NCBI RefSeq assembly: GCF_014646915.1
Contig: NZ_BMOE01000001.1
Span: 62,001-126,000 of the forward strand
Direction: 5' to 3'
Source of the DNA: Deinococcus aquiradiocola
Lineage (GTDB): Bacteria; Deinococcota; Deinococci; Deinococcales; Deinococcaceae
DNA: 64,000 nt
Shown here: positions 46,708 to 56,735 of the stretch, one piece after another
How the letters are laid out: every line of letters begins with the position of its first letter
How positions within the stretch are numbered: position 1 is the first letter of the stretch
Position numbers and translations under genes: made by a program
Notes under the pieces: model-generated
Told to the model about the DNA's origin: nothing
Database searches by the model: none
The model's input: only the letters and a program-made list of their open reading frames with translations

Positions 46708-48129
46708 TCAGTTCTGCGCGGCCCCCTGCAGTTCAGGCTCTGGCGTCGGCAGTGCAGGCTCGGGGTCCGGCAGGGGCGGGCGCGTCACCTGCAGTCCGGC
46801 CGTCTCGGCCCAGTCGAGGAACGCGTTCAGGCCGCGCCGGAACATCACGGGCCGCTTCTCGCGCTTGCCGAGCTTGCGGACCTTGCCGTTCGGGCCGGGC
46901 GCCGGGGCGGGAAGTTCCGGCACGAGCGCCCAGTTCACGTTCATCGGCTGGAAGCCCTCCGGGTTGGCGCTCTCCAGGTAGCGGGTCAGGCCGCCCAGCA
47001 TGCTCTCCTGGGGCGGCACGACCGGCTCCAGCCCCAGCGCGAGCCGTGCGGCGTTCGTTCCGGCGAGCCAGCCGGTCGCGGCGGACTCCAGGTACCCCTC
47101 CGTGCCTGCGAGGACGCCCGCCACGAACTTGCTGGGGTCGGCGCGCAGCTGCAGCGCGGCGTTCAGGACGCGGGGCGCGTTCAGGTACGTGTTGCGGTGC
47201 ATCACGCCGTACCGGACGATCTCGGCGTTCTCCAGGCCCGGAATGAGCTGCACGACGGCCTTCTGGTCGCCCCACTTCAGGCCCGTCTGGAAGCCGACCA
47301 GGGACCACATGCGGCCCTCCTGGTCCTCCTGCCGCAGCTGCGCGACCGCGTACGGCCAGCGTCCCGTGCGCGGGTCCGTCAGGCCACGCGGCTTCATGGG
47401 GCCGTAGCGGGGCGTGTCGGGACCGCGCCGCGCGATCTCCTCGATGGGCATGCAGCCCTCGAAGAACTCCAGCTTCTCCCAGTCGTGCGGGGTGTGGCTG
47501 CGTGCCGTTTCCAGCGCCGTGTAGAACGCCTCGTACTGCTCGCGGTTCATGGGGCAGTTGATGTAGTCGGCCGACTGGTCGTACCGCCCCGCGCGGAACG
47601 CGACTTCCATGTCGATGCTGTCGAAGGCGATGACGGGCGCGGCCGCGTCGTAGAAGGCGAGCTGTTCGCCGCCCGTCAGGCGCACGAGGTCCGCCGCGAG
47701 CGCCTCGGACGTCAGCGGCCCAGTCGCGATCACCGCCACCCCGTCCGGCAGGGCCGGGAGTTCCTCACCGACCACCGTGACGAGCGGGTGCGCGCGCACG
47801 GCGCGCGTCACGTGCTCGCTGAACGCGTCGCGCTCCACGGCCAGCGCGTTCCCGGCCGGGAGGCGGCTCGCGTCGGCACCCGCCAGGACGGCACTGCCGA
47901 CGCTGCGCATCTCGGCCTGCAGCAGCCCCTTGCTCTGCAGGGCACCTTCGCCGCCGAGGCTGTTGCTGCACACGAGTTCCGCGAAACCGCCGCTGCGGTG
48001 CGCGGGCGTCATCTTGACGGGCCGCATCTCGTACAGCGTGACGTGCACGCCGAGCCGCGCGGCGGCCAGGGCGGCTTCGGACCCGGCGAGGCCCGCGCCG
48101 ACCACCGTGATATGAGGGAAGGAAGTCAT
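46708..48129 (-). CDS. trmFO: folate- and FAD-dependent tRNA (uracil-5)-methyltransferase
   Basis: 473 residues from ATG 48129 (TAGACT and 6 nt upstream). It makes ribothymidine at U54 of the tRNA T-loop using methylenetetrahydrofolate. The FAD-binding GxGxxG is VVGAGLAGSEAA; ELVCSNSLGG, NCPMNREQYEAFY, EFFEGCMPIEEIARRG and the C-terminal ADPSKFVAGVLAGTEGYLESAATG are TrmFO landmarks. The last 30 residues are a Pro/Glu-rich tail. Cytoplasmic. Confidence 0.95.
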   Translation of the reverse strand: MTSFPHITVVGAGLAGSEAALAAARLGVHVTLYEMRPVKMTPAHRSGGFAELVCSNSLGGEGALQSKGLLQAEMRSVGSAVLAGADASRLPAGNALAVERDAFSEHVTRAVRAHPLVTVVGEELPALPDGVAVIATGPLTSEALAADLVRLTGGEQLAFYDAAAPVIAFDSIDMEVAFRAGRYDQSADYINCPMNREQYEAFYTALETARSHTPHDWEKLEFFEGCMPIEEIARRGPDTPRYGPMKPRGLTDPRTGRWPYAVAQLRQEDQEGRMWSLVGFQTGLKWGDQKAVVQLIPGLENAEIVRYGVMHRNTYLNAPRVLNAALQLRADPSKFVAGVLAGTEGYLESAATGWLAGTNAARLALGLEPVVPPQESMLGGLTRYLESANPEGFQPMNVNWALVPELPAPAPGPNGKVRKLGKREKRPVMFRRGLNAFLDWAETAGLQVTRPPLPDPEPALPTPEPELQGAAQN

Positions 48130-48204
48130 CCCCAGAGTCTACGGCCTGCACGCACCCGGCTGGCCGGGTCAGCTCACCTTCAGGTGCGGCGCGTACCGTG
48201 ACGC

Positions 48205-48684
48205 ATGATGCCCACCGTGCGCCCCGCCCGTCCCGCCGTGCCCCGAGCGCTCCTGCCCCTGATCCTGACGGCCACCCTGCCGCTGAGCGGGTGCACGCCC
48301 ATCCTGAACGGCCTGACCGGCAACCTGACCCTGCACCCCAACCCGACCGCGCCCGCCGTGCAGGGCGCGGACCGCGTGAGCGGCACGTACACCGGCACCG
48401 GCCGTTACGGCCTCCTGAACAACCGCTACCGCCTCGTGCTGAACGTCAACGTGGCCGCGAACCGCGCGGACGGCGTCCTCACGAACACCGGGAACGCCCG
48501 GTCGTACGCCGTCACCGGACGCTTCGTGCCCGTCACGGACGACGGTGGCAGCGTCGACGCCGAACTCTTCGAAGGGGGCCGCAAGGCCGGCACGCTCGTC
48601 GCCCGCGTCCGGAACGGCGAACTGCGCGGCACGCTCGCCACGCTCGCCTTCGCGTACGACGTGACCCTCACCCGCCAGCCCTGA
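48205..48684 (+). CDS. lipoprotein of unknown function
   Basis: 159 residues from ATG 48205 (TACCGT and 5 nt upstream). A signal sequence ends at lipobox PLSGC. The mature protein is beta-rich: VSGTYTGTGRYGLLNNRYRLVLNVNV, GRFVPVTDDGGSVDAELFEGGRKAG. It looks like a small beta-barrel or sandwich fold. No family is recognised. Confidence 0.78.
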   Translation: MMPTVRPARPAVPRALLPLILTATLPLSGCTPILNGLTGNLTLHPNPTAPAVQGADRVSGTYTGTGRYGLLNNRYRLVLNVNVAANRADGVLTNTGNARSYAVTGRFVPVTDDGGSVDAELFEGGRKAGTLVARVRNGELRGTLATLAFAYDVTLTRQP

Positions 48685-48711
48685 CGCGCGCGGGCCGCCG
48701 GGACCGGGCGC

Positions 48712-48807
48712 TACAATGCCCGCACCCGTCCGCCCCGCCCGGCCCCAGGCCGGACGCGCGCGCGGACCAGAGGCCCCGGAATCCCTCCGGTCGGCCCGGA
48801 GGTCCCC
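48712..48807 (+). promoter_or_regulatory. miaB leader with Shine-Dalgarno-sequestering hairpin
   Basis: TACAAT at 48712-48717 gives a leader of about 85 nt. CCTCCGG (48784-48790) pairs perfectly with CCGGAGG (48796-48802), loop 5, and buries the GGAGG ribosome site (48798-48802) that lies 5 nt before ATG 48808. GGACC at 48764-48768 could pair instead with GGTCC at 48801-48805. This fits translational control by alternative folds. Confidence 0.5.
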
Positions 48808-50187
48808 ATGAAAGCGACCGTCATCACGTATGGCTGCCAGATGAACGAATACGACACTCACCTCGTCGAGAGCCAGCTCGTCTCTCTCGGCGCGGATCTC
48901 GTGGACGGCGTGGACGAGGCGGACTTCGTCCTGATCAACACCTGCGCCGTGCGCGGCAAGCCCGTCGACAAGGTCCGGAGCCTGCTGGGCGACCTGCGGA
49001 AACTCAAGGCGAGCCGTGGCCTGATGATCGGCATGATGGGCTGCCTCGCGCAGCTGGACGAGGGCCAGCAGCTCGCCCGGACCTTCGAGGTGGACGTCCT
49101 GCTCGGGCCGGGCAGTCTGCTGGACCTGGGTGCGGCGCTGGAAAGCAACACCCGCTTCTGGGGCCTGCAGTTCAGGGACGAACTGCACGACCACATCCCG
49201 CCCGCCCCGCAGGGCAAGCTGCAGGCGCACCTGACGATCATGCGCGGCTGCGATCACCACTGCACGTACTGCATCGTGCCGACCACGCGCGGCCCGCAGG
49301 TGAGCCGCACGCCGGACAGCATCCTGCGGGAACTGGACGGCCTGCTGGCGGCCGGGGTGCGCGAGGTGACGCTCCTCGGGCAGAACGTGAACGCGTACGG
49401 CATCGATCAGGGGGCGCGCGTGGCAGGCATCCCGAGCTTCGCGCAGCTGCTGCGGCTGGTCGGCGCGAGCGGCATCGAGCGCGTGAAGTTCACGACGAGC
49501 CACCCCATGAACTTCACGGAGGACGTCGCGCAGGCCATGGCGGAAACGCCGGCCGTGTGCGAGTTCGTGCACCTGCCCGTGCAGAGCGGCAGTGACGCCG
49601 TGCTGCGCCGCATGGCGCGCGAGTACACCCGGGACGCGTACCTGCAGCACATCCGGCACATCCGCAGGCACATGCCGGACGCGGTCCTCGCGACGGACAT
49701 CATCGTGGGCTTCCCCGGCGAGACGGAAGAGGACTTCCAGCAGACGCTCGACCTGTACGACGAGGTCGGGTACGACAGCGCGTACATGTTCATCTACAGT
49801 CCCCGGCCCGGCACGCCCAGCTACCGTCACTTCGCGGACCTGCCGCGCGAGGTGAAGACCGAGCGCCTGCAGCGCCTGATCGTGAAGCAGAAGGAGTGGA
49901 GTCAGCGCCGCAATGCCGCGCGCGTCGGCACGCTGCAGAACGTCCTCATTCGCGGCGACGCGCACGACTCCGGGTTCCTGGAGGGCCACACGCGCGGCAA
50001 CCACCCGGTCGTGATCCCCAAGGCGCTCGGCGCGGACGGCCCCGGCATCTACCCCGTGCGGATCGAGCACGCGACGCCGCACATGCTGTACGGGCACGTG
50101 GTCGACGCGGCCGGGCAGCCGCTCCCCGCGCGCCCGCAGCTGGCGCCCGAGGCGGCCGCCGTTTCGAGTCCCCTCGCCATGCTCTGA
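48808..50187 (+). CDS. miaB: tRNA-2-methylthio-N6-dimethylallyladenosine synthase
   Basis: 459 residues from ATG 48808. The N-terminal domain binds an auxiliary [4Fe-4S] cluster through Cys10 ([10 protein letters not shown]), INTCAVRG and MGCLAQ. The radical SAM triad is [13 protein letters not shown]. The TRAM domain fills the C-terminus ([27 protein letters not shown]). It adds a methylthio group to i6A37 of tRNAs that read UNN codons. A leadered gene with a hidden Shine-Dalgarno. Confidence 0.95.
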   Translation: MKATVITYGCQMNEYDTHLVESQLVSLGADLVDGVDEADFVLINTCAVRGKPVDKVRSLLGDLRKLKASRGLMIGMMGCLAQLDEGQQLARTFEVDVLLGPGSLLDLGAALESNTRFWGLQFRDELHDHIPPAPQGKLQAHLTIMRGCDHHCTYCIVPTTRGPQVSRTPDSILRELDGLLAAGVREVTLLGQNVNAYGIDQGARVAGIPSFAQLLRLVGASGIERVKFTTSHPMNFTEDVAQAMAETPAVCEFVHLPVQSGSDAVLRRMAREYTRDAYLQHIRHIRRHMPDAVLATDIIVGFPGETEEDFQQTLDLYDEVGYDSAYMFIYSPRPGTPSYRHFADLPREVKTERLQRLIVKQKEWSQRRNAARVGTLQNVLIRGDAHDSGFLEGHTRGNHPVVIPKALGADGPGIYPVRIEHATPHMLYGHVVDAAGQPLPARPQLAPEAAAVSSPLAML

Positions 50188-50270
50188 ACGGCGCGCCGGG
50201 CGGCCCGTGAGGGCGACGGTGGAGGTTCCCTGAAGGCCGTACACGTGCCGCGTGTGGCACGCTGTTCGGC

Positions 50271-50858
50271 GTGACTGGAGTGCTCCTGGCCGTTTCGATG
50301 CTTCTCGCGGGCGGCACCGGACTGCTGTGCCAGCCGGAACCCAGGGAGTCGCCCGCGCGTGAAGCCGTCTGGGACGCGCATTTCGCGAAGCTGCCCACCC
50401 TGACGGGCCGCCTGCCGGACCGGCCTGACGCGGCGCTCGCCATGCCTGTGGCGGGCGTGCGCGTCCGTCAGGTGGCGGACACGTGGCGCGCCGCGCGTGG
50501 CGCGGGCCTGCTGCACGCCGGGCAGGACGTGTTCGCGCCGCGCGGAACGGTGGTGCGGAGCGCCACGGCGGGCCTCGTGTGGATGACCGGGTCAAGCGTG
50601 CGGGGCGGCACGTGGGTGTACGTGCTCGGCGCGGGCGGCCGCCTGTACTACTACGCGCACCTGGGCGCCGTCGCGCGCGGCCTGCGTGAGGGACAGGCGG
50701 TGACGCCCGCCACGGTGCTCGGCACGGTCGGCACGACCGGCGACGCCGAGGGAACGCCCCCTCACCTGCACTTCGCGGTGTTCGAACGGTACGGGCCGGG
50801 CTCTCCCTGCCGCTTCCCGGCCCTGAATCCCCTGCCGCTCCTGCGGGACCGAAGCTGA
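50271..50858 (+). CDS. M23 family metallopeptidase
   Basis: 195 residues from GTG 50271 (CACGCT and 7 nt upstream). A short hydrophobic N-terminus (VLLAVSMLLAGGTGLLC) is probably a signal or lipoprotein-like anchor. The LytM/M23 domain has LLHAGQDVFAPRGTVVRSATAG (HxxxD zinc ligands), YYYAHL and PHLHFAVFE. M23 enzymes cut peptidoglycan cross-bridges or act as amidase activators. Key ligands are present, so activity is plausible. Confidence 0.88.
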   Translation: MTGVLLAVSMLLAGGTGLLCQPEPRESPAREAVWDAHFAKLPTLTGRLPDRPDAALAMPVAGVRVRQVADTWRAARGAGLLHAGQDVFAPRGTVVRSATAGLVWMTGSSVRGGTWVYVLGAGGRLYYYAHLGAVARGLREGQAVTPATVLGTVGTTGDAEGTPPHLHFAVFERYGPGSPCRFPALNPLPLLRDRS

Positions 50859-50935
50859 CGCGCAGGCCTCTGCAGGGGCAGTGAATCCGTTCCCGCTCCC
50901 TCCCTCGTGGGCGGGCGTGCTCTAGATTGGGCCGC

Positions 50936-51676
50936 ATGGAATCTTTCGTTACAGTGCGGGTGGACGGTCAGAACGTGTACGGCATGCTGCACCTGCCCGA
51001 CACGGACGCGCCCCCGAACGGCCACCCGAGCGTCCTGATGCTGCACGGCTTCACCGGCAGCCGGTCCGCCGATCACCGCCTGATGGTGCTCACGTCGCGC
51101 GCATTGATGGCGGCGGGCATCGCGAGCATGCGCATCGATTTCCGGGGGAGTGGCGAGTCGGAGGGAGACTTTTCCGAGATGACGGTGGGCCGCGAGGTGC
51201 AGGACACGCTGGAGGCCGCCGGGTACCTGCGCCGCCACCCGCTGCTGGACCCGCTGCGCGTGAGTCTGCTGGGGCACAGCATGGGCGGCATGGTCGCGGC
51301 GCTGAGCGCCCCGGAGGTGCGCCCGCAGCGGCTCGCGCTGTGGAGTCCGGCCCTGCCGGAACTGTGGCTGCCGATGCTGCGCGGCGGGTTCGTGCCGCCC
51401 GTCGTCACGGACCGGGGCGGGTGGCCGCTCGGCCGGGCGTTCCTGCTGGAGTTGCCGCGCCTGAACCCGCTGGAGGCCGCGCGCCGCTGGGGCGGCGAGG
51501 CGCGCGTCTTCCACGGCGATCAGGACCCGGTCGTGCCGCCAGAGGTGGGCGTGCGGTACGCGCAGGCGCTCGGCTGTGACGCGGTGGGCCTGCCGGGCGC
51601 GGGGCACACCTTCGACAGCCTGGAGTGGGTGGATCAGCTGATCCGCGAGACGACGCGCTTCCTGCTGGGCCGCTGA
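50936..51676 (+). CDS. alpha/beta hydrolase
   Basis: 246 residues from ATG 50936 (TAGATT and 7 nt upstream). The oxyanion region is VLMLHGFTGSRSADH, the nucleophile elbow GHSMGG, the acid site HGDQDPVVPPE and the histidine GAGHTF. The layout matches small esterases and acyl hydrolases of the BAAT/dienelactone hydrolase type. No signal peptide. The substrate is unknown. Confidence 0.9.
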   Translation: MESFVTVRVDGQNVYGMLHLPDTDAPPNGHPSVLMLHGFTGSRSADHRLMVLTSRALMAAGIASMRIDFRGSGESEGDFSEMTVGREVQDTLEAAGYLRRHPLLDPLRVSLLGHSMGGMVAALSAPEVRPQRLALWSPALPELWLPMLRGGFVPPVVTDRGGWPLGRAFLLELPRLNPLEAARRWGGEARVFHGDQDPVVPPEVGVRYAQALGCDAVGLPGAGHTFDSLEWVDQLIRETTRFLLGR

Positions 51677-51743
51677 CGCCGGTTGACAGACGCCGGGCTG
51701 CACTTGCCGTCCGGCGCGGGGCGGGCGTCCCGTATCCTGAGGC

Positions 51744-52634
51744 GTGAGAATCGCTTCGCTGCACCCGACCGCCACCCGGATCCTGCGGGATCTGGGTGTG
51801 CAGGGTCAGCTCGTGGGGGTCAGTCACGCGTGCCGCCAGCCGGACGGCGCGCCGACCCTGCCGGTCCTGACGCGCCGCTCGCTGCACGCGGGCCTGTCGC
51901 CGTTGGAGGCGGAACGGGTGCTGGCGAGTGCCATGCGCGGCGGGTGGCCGCTGCATCACGTGCGCGCCGAGGCGCTGGCCGAGGTGTGCCCCGACCTGAT
52001 CGTCACCGAGGGCCCCTGCCGCGTGCAGGGCGACGCGCCCGGCGGGGCGGCCGCCCCGCTGGAGGAGGCCCTGCCGGACGGCGCGGTCCTCCTGAACCTG
52101 CGGGCCGGGACGGTGGCGGGCGTGCTGCGGGACGTGCAGGCCGTGGCGCGGGCCACCCGGCTGCCGGACGGCGGCGAGGACGTGCTGCGCCGCGCCCGCC
52201 ACGCTTGGAGCGCCGTGAAGCCCGTCCGGCACGCGCCGCGCGTGCTGACGCTGGAATGGCCGGAACCCGCCTGCGTGGGCGGGCACTGGGTGCCGGAACA
52301 GGTGCGCCGCGCTGGCGGCCGGGCGGTGCTCGCCACGCCGGGCGGCACGCCCCGCCACGTGTCCTGGGACGACGTGAGGACCGCCGACCCGGACGTGATC
52401 GTGATGATGTGCTGTGGCGAGGGCCTGTCCGGCAACGAGGGTTTCGCGCGCAACCTGCGCGCGCACCCGGCCCTGAGTACGTTGCGGGCCGTGCAGGACG
52501 GGCAGGTGTGGGCGGTGGACGCCGCCGAGCACTTCTCGTACGCGACACTGGGCATCGTGCGGGGCGCGGCCGTCCTGGCCAGCGTGCTGGCGGGCCAGGA
52601 CCTGCCGGGCGAGTCGCGGCGCGTCACGGCCTGA
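51744..52634 (+). CDS. cytoplasmic BtuF-like cobalamin/metal-chelate-binding protein
   Basis: 296 residues from GTG 51744 (TATCCT and 5 nt upstream). The fold is that of the BtuF/FhuD periplasmic-binding class: RIASLHPTATRILRDLGV at the N-terminus, ALAEVCPDLIVTEGPC, PDVIVMMCCGEGLSGNEGF and VWAVDAAEHFSYATLGIVRG. The promoter hexamer fixes the start, and the mature-type sequence begins at residue 1, so there is no signal peptide. It may bind its ligand inside the cell. No transporter genes are adjacent. Confidence 0.82.
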   Translation: MRIASLHPTATRILRDLGVQGQLVGVSHACRQPDGAPTLPVLTRRSLHAGLSPLEAERVLASAMRGGWPLHHVRAEALAEVCPDLIVTEGPCRVQGDAPGGAAAPLEEALPDGAVLLNLRAGTVAGVLRDVQAVARATRLPDGGEDVLRRARHAWSAVKPVRHAPRVLTLEWPEPACVGGHWVPEQVRRAGGRAVLATPGGTPRHVSWDDVRTADPDVIVMMCCGEGLSGNEGFARNLRAHPALSTLRAVQDGQVWAVDAAEHFSYATLGIVRGAAVLASVLAGQDLPGESRRVTA

Positions 52635-52721
52635 CGCTCGCGTGCAAGGCCCCCGGGTGCGCCCGTGCCCGCCACGCTGCCGTCCATCCTCCGGCGCGGG
52701 AGGATGCTCTAGCATGCCCGC

Positions 52722-53411
52722 ATGACGGTGCCCGGCTCCCCACTCGAATCGCTGCTCTCGTACTACGAGCCGCTCTGCACGCTGCGCCGGGACTTCCGGG
52801 GCGCGGCGACGCTGCACACGCCCGGCTCGCCGCTGCTCGGCGCGAACGCCAGTTACCTGCTGCCGGGCACGCCGCAGGAGGTGACGCCGCTGCTGCGCGT
52901 GTGGCACGAGGCGCACGGCGCGCCGCCGCTGGTGGTGGTGGAGGGCGCGGCGTGGGGAGGCGCGGTGCCGGGCGAGCCGGTCGAGTCGTGGAGGGTCGGC
53001 GTGTACCGCCCGCAGCCTGAACCGGGCGTGATCGTGGTGGAGCAGACGTCGCGCCTGCACCTCTCGCGGTTCGCGGGCGTGCTCGCCGAGAGCCACGACC
53101 TGCCCGAGTGGGCCGCCCCGCTGGCCCGCAGTCTCGCCGGGCCGCTCGAACGCCTGCCGGACGCCGTGCTGCTCCTCGCGTACGCGGGCGGCGAGGCCAT
53201 CGGGGCGCTGCTGTGGCAGGCGGGCGCGGCGCACCTGTGGGGCACGCTCGACCCGGCCGCCGACGCGCCCCTCCTGAATGCCGCCGCGTGGCTCGCGGAC
53301 GGGCACGTCGTCACGAGCCTCCCGGACGACAGCCCCCTCACGCTGGAAGGGACGCGCGAGGTGACGTTCGCGCTGCTGTCCGGCACGTCCAGCGGTACAG
53401 TGGGAGCGTGA
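52722..53411 (+). CDS. hypothetical protein, coupled to a HAD phosphatase
   Basis: 229 residues from ATG 52722 (TAGCAT and 6 nt upstream). The sequence is globular, with alternating strands and helices ([27 protein letters not shown], [44 protein letters not shown]). It might be a diverged GNAT fold, but I see no acetyl-CoA loop. The stop overlaps the GTG of the HAD gene by 4 nt, so the two are probably co-translated and may act in one pathway. Confidence 0.75.
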   Translation: MTVPGSPLESLLSYYEPLCTLRRDFRGAATLHTPGSPLLGANASYLLPGTPQEVTPLLRVWHEAHGAPPLVVVEGAAWGGAVPGEPVESWRVGVYRPQPEPGVIVVEQTSRLHLSRFAGVLAESHDLPEWAAPLARSLAGPLERLPDAVLLLAYAGGEAIGALLWQAGAAHLWGTLDPAADAPLLNAAAWLADGHVVTSLPDDSPLTLEGTREVTFALLSGTSSGTVGA

Positions 53412-54100
53412 TTTCAGGCATTCAGGCGGTCCTCTTCGATCTCGACGGTGTGCTCGTGGACTCCGAGCTGCTCGCCAACCACGTCTGGGTCGCGCTGCTC
53501 GCCGAGCACGGACTGCCGCTCACCCCGCAGGCGTTCATGCGGAACTCCGTGGGCCTCACGCATCAGGAGCTGTACGCGCGTCTGTCCGAGCAGCACGGCT
53601 GGACGCCGCCCGACGGGTTCCCGGCCCGGACGGACGCGGCCCTCGCGCAGTCCTTCGAGCGGGTGCCCGCCCTGCCCGGCGCGGCCGTCACGCTGGCCGC
53701 CCTGCGGGACGCGGGCGTGCCGTACGCCGTGGCGAGCAACTCGCGCCGCGACCGGCTCGACCTGAAACTGAGTGCGTCGGGCCTGCAGCCGCTCGTGCCG
53801 TACAGCTTCGACCCGGAACAGGTGGGCGGGCGCGGCAAACCCCTCCCGGACCTGTACCTGCACGCCGCGCAGGCCCTCGGGGTGGACGTGCGGCAGGCCG
53901 TCGTGATCGAGGACAGCAGCACCGGCGTCCGTGCGGGCGTGGCGGCGGGCGCGACCGTGTGGGGCCTGCTGGCGGGCGGGCACACGCACGACGCGCTGCC
54001 CGCCGAACTGCTCGCGGCGGGCGCGTCCAGGCTGCTGCACAGCCACGCGGAACTGCTTCAGGCCCTTCGACTGCCCGCCCCGGCCACGCTGCCCGGCTGA
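53408..54100 (+). CDS. HAD-superfamily phosphatase, beta-phosphoglucomutase-like
   Basis: 230 residues from GTG 53408, with TACAGT and 6 nt upstream and the stop of the previous gene overlapping. Motif [12 protein letters not shown], motif II VASNSRR, the motif III lysine in [10 protein letters not shown] and motif [14 protein letters not shown] are all present, with a helical cap between I and II. Such proteins are small sugar-phosphate phosphatases or mutases. Both its own promoter and coupling are possible. Confidence 0.92.
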   Translation: MISGIQAVLFDLDGVLVDSELLANHVWVALLAEHGLPLTPQAFMRNSVGLTHQELYARLSEQHGWTPPDGFPARTDAALAQSFERVPALPGAAVTLAALRDAGVPYAVASNSRRDRLDLKLSASGLQPLVPYSFDPEQVGGRGKPLPDLYLHAAQALGVDVRQAVVIEDSSTGVRAGVAAGATVWGLLAGGHTHDALPAELLAAGASRLLHSHAELLQALRLPAPATLPG

Positions 54101-54114
54101 CCGGGGTGCGGGCC

Positions 54115-54963
54115 TCAGCGGCCCATGCGTTCCGTGACGGCCAGCCCCGTCGGCGTCTGCGCGAGGCCACCCTCGGCCGTCTCGCGCAGCTCCAGCGGCA
54201 TCATGCGGCCCACCTGCGCCATCGCCGTCACCACCTCGTCCGGCGGAATGAAGCTCTCCAGGTGCGCGAGCGCGAGCTGAGCCGCGCTCACGGCATGCAC
54301 CGCGAAGAACGCGTTTCGGCTCACGCACGGCACCTCCACGAAGCCGCCCACCGGGTCGCACACCAGCCCGATGGTGTTCATGAGCGCCATGGTGGCCGCG
54401 TGCACGCACGCGCGACTGCTGCCGCCCAGCAGTTCCGTCACGGCGGCCGCCGCCATCGCGGCACTGCTCCCGATCTCCGCCTGGCACCCGCCCGCCGCGC
54501 CCGAAATGAACATCTGACGCGAGATCGCCTGCCCGATCCCGGCCGCCAGCACCATCGGCATGACGAGCGCCTCGTCCGGCAGGCCCAGGTGGTCCGCGAC
54601 GCCCAGCAGCGCGCCCGGAATGGTGCCCGCACTCCCGGCGGTGGGGGCCGCCACGATGCGGCCCATGCGGGCGTTCTCCTCGTTCACGGCCATCGCGTAC
54701 GCCTGCACGCGCTTCAGCAGGGGAGACTGCAGCACGTCCGGCGCCTCGTGCAGCCCCCTGGCGTTCCAGCCGACCATGCCCGTGATGCTCGGCGCGTCCG
54801 TCTGCAGGCCCCGCTCGATGCTGCCGCGCATCTCGCGGATGCGGCCCAGCATCGCGGCACGGACCGTGCCCTCGTCCAGCCCGCTCTCCTGGCAGTCCTG
54901 TTCCAGCACCCAGCGGGACGCCGGGGTGGGCGCCGCCTGAATGTCCGCCAGCGTGGGCGTCAT
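54115..54963 (-). CDS. sdaAA: L-serine dehydratase, alpha subunit
   Basis: 282 residues from ATG 54963. It binds the catalytic [4Fe-4S] cluster through three cysteines in [20 protein letters not shown] and [31 protein letters not shown] is a family block. The enzyme turns L-serine into pyruvate and ammonia. The ATG overlaps the stop of sdaAB (ATGA), so the two chains are made in step. Confidence 0.95.
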   Translation of the reverse strand: MTPTLADIQAAPTPASRWVLEQDCQESGLDEGTVRAAMLGRIREMRGSIERGLQTDAPSITGMVGWNARGLHEAPDVLQSPLLKRVQAYAMAVNEENARMGRIVAAPTAGSAGTIPGALLGVADHLGLPDEALVMPMVLAAGIGQAISRQMFISGAAGGCQAEIGSSAAMAAAAVTELLGGSSRACVHAATMALMNTIGLVCDPVGGFVEVPCVSRNAFFAVHAVSAAQLALAHLESFIPPDEVVTAMAQVGRMMPLELRETAEGGLAQTPTGLAVTERMGR

Positions 54964-55679
54964 GCGGTCGTCCCTGGCAGCACCGGCACGTCGCCGCCCC
55001 CGATGGTGTCGCCCGCGTCCATGATGGGCCGCACCATCCGCACCCAGTCCATTTCCGGCCAGCCGTTCAGGAACGCGAGCGCCGCGCCCGACAGGGCCTG
55101 GTCCAGCTCGATGCACAGCATCGCGTTTCCGCCGCGCTTCTCGCGCGAGCACACCAGCGCCGCGATGTTCACGTGATCGGCCGACACGAGCGACGCGACG
55201 CGCGCGATCACGCCCAGCGCGTCCGTGTACCGCAGCAGCAGCGTGGCGCTCGCCCCGCTGAAACTCACGCGGAACCCGTCCACGCGGCTCACCTCGATCA
55301 CGCCGCCGCCCGTGCTGCTCCCGACCAGCGACACGCGGCCGCCCGCGGCGTCCTGCAGTTCCAGCTGCGCGCTGTTGGGGTGCACGTCGCCCAGGTCCAC
55401 GTCACGGAACTCGGTGGTCAGGCCCGCACGGTTCGCCTCCTCGAACGCCTGCGGGAGGCGCGCGTCGTCCGGCGCGTACCCCAGCAGGCCCGCCACCACC
55501 GCGAGCAGCGTCCCGTGACCGCGCCCGGTCTTCGCGAAGCTCGCGTGCAGACCGATCCGCGCGTGTACGGGCGGCGCGCCCAGCAGCTGCCGCGCGACCA
55601 GTCCGATGCGGCACGCGCCCGCCGTGTGACTGCTGCTCGGCCCGATCATCACGGGCCCGATCATGTCGAGCAGACTCAT
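54960..55679 (-). CDS. sdaAB: L-serine dehydratase, beta subunit (with ACT domain)
   Basis: 239 residues from ATG 55679. The N-terminus [22 protein letters not shown] is the SdaAB signature, and residues about 150-225 form an ACT domain ([27 protein letters not shown]) that may sense serine. It works with SdaAA. Its start overlaps the stop of a 16-codon leaderless frame (55726-55676), so translation probably begins by coupling. Confidence 0.94.
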   Translation of the reverse strand: MSLLDMIGPVMIGPSSSHTAGACRIGLVARQLLGAPPVHARIGLHASFAKTGRGHGTLLAVVAGLLGYAPDDARLPQAFEEANRAGLTTEFRDVDLGDVHPNSAQLELQDAAGGRVSLVGSSTGGGVIEVSRVDGFRVSFSGASATLLLRYTDALGVIARVASLVSADHVNIAALVCSREKRGGNAMLCIELDQALSGAALAFLNGWPEMDWVRMVRPIMDAGDTIGGGDVPVLPGTTA

Positions 55680-55726
55680 GACCTGCCGCCCCCATGGCGG
55701 TCAGGTGACAGGAAACACAGGTTCAT
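55676..55726 (-). CDS. candidate leaderless 16-codon upstream ORF of sdaAB
   Basis: TATACT on the minus strand (55738-55733) is followed by exactly 6 nt and ATG 55726. The frame codes for [16 protein letters not shown] and its TGA overlaps the sdaAB ATG (ATGA). No other start in the leader has a ribosome-binding site. It may be a coupling or attenuating peptide; it contains two Ser and three Gly codons. Inference. Confidence 0.5.
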   Translation of the reverse strand: MNLCFLSPDRHGGGRS

Positions 55727-55843
55727 GCCCCGAGTATAGACAGGTGCCTTCCAGGTGCGTCCGGACGGACGTCAGGAAACCCTAAACGTCCCCTGCGACC
55801 ACCGTCACACGCCCCGTTTTCCCTGATCGATACACTGGACCTC

Positions 55844-56707
55844 ATGAAGAAGCGCGTGCTGTTCCCCCTCCTGCTGGCCGGCGGTCTCGCCGTCCTCGCC
55901 GGGTGTTCCACCAACTCCGTCCTCGGCACCCTCAATGCCGTCGCCGCCACCACCGGCCTCACCGTCAAGCGCGACCTGGCGTACGGCCCCGACGCACGCA
56001 ACACGATCGACATCTACTCGCCCGAAGGCAACCCGAAGGGCGCCCCGATGCTGCTCTTCATTCACGGCGGCTCGTGGACGAACGGCAGCAAGAACGACTA
56101 CAGGTTCGTCGGCGAGAGCTTCGCGCGGGCCGGGTACGTCACGGGCGTCATGAGTTACCGACTCGCCCCGCAGCACCGCTACCCCGCGTACATTCAGGAC
56201 GCCGCGCAGGCGCTGAAATTCATGCGCGACCACGCCGCCGACTCCGGCGGCAACCCGGGTCAGCTGTACGTGATGGGGCACTCCGCGGGCGGCTTCAACG
56301 CCGTGGAACTCGTCGACAACGCCCGCTGGCTCGGCGAGGTCGGCATTCCCGTCACGGACGTGAAGGCCGTGGTCGGCGTGGCCGGACCGTACAGCTACGA
56401 CTACCGCAACCTGCCGAGCGCGAACGCCTTCCCGGTCGGCAGCGACCCGGCCGACGTCATGCCGTCCTTCCACGTCCGCCGGGACGCGCCCCCGCACCTG
56501 CTGCTCGTCGCCGCGAACGACGAGGTGGTCGAGGCCGCCAACGCCGACAAGATGGAAGCGGCCCTGAAAGTGGTGGGTGTGCCCGTCACCAAGACTGTCC
56601 TGCCGGGCCTGAACCACTACACCATCGTCGGCTCGCTCGCCCGCAGCCTGACCTTCCTGGGCAAGACCCGTCAGGACGCGCTGGACTTCATGGCCGCGCA
56701 CCGCTGA
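55844..56707 (+). CDS. lipoprotein alpha/beta hydrolase (carboxylesterase-like)
   Basis: 287 residues from ATG 55844 (TACACT and 7 nt upstream). Lipobox VLAGC near residue 21. The hydrolase domain has the HGGSW oxyanion motif ([17 protein letters not shown]), [17 protein letters not shown], nucleophile GHSAGGF and the catalytic-histidine region GLNHYTI. It belongs to the HSL/BD-FAE-like esterases and should act on the outer face of the membrane. The substrate is unknown. Confidence 0.9.
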   Translation: MKKRVLFPLLLAGGLAVLAGCSTNSVLGTLNAVAATTGLTVKRDLAYGPDARNTIDIYSPEGNPKGAPMLLFIHGGSWTNGSKNDYRFVGESFARAGYVTGVMSYRLAPQHRYPAYIQDAAQALKFMRDHAADSGGNPGQLYVMGHSAGGFNAVELVDNARWLGEVGIPVTDVKAVVGVAGPYSYDYRNLPSANAFPVGSDPADVMPSFHVRRDAPPHLLLVAANDEVVEAANADKMEAALKVVGVPVTKTVLPGLNHYTIVGSLARSLTFLGKTRQDALDFMAAHR

Positions 56708-56735
56708 TCCCGTACCGGTCCCCCCGGCACGACCT

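Noticed and set aside
48169..50937. 922-residue minus-strand frame over the lipoprotein and MiaB
   Set aside because: It is a shadow of MiaB, whose radical SAM cysteine motif is on the plus strand.
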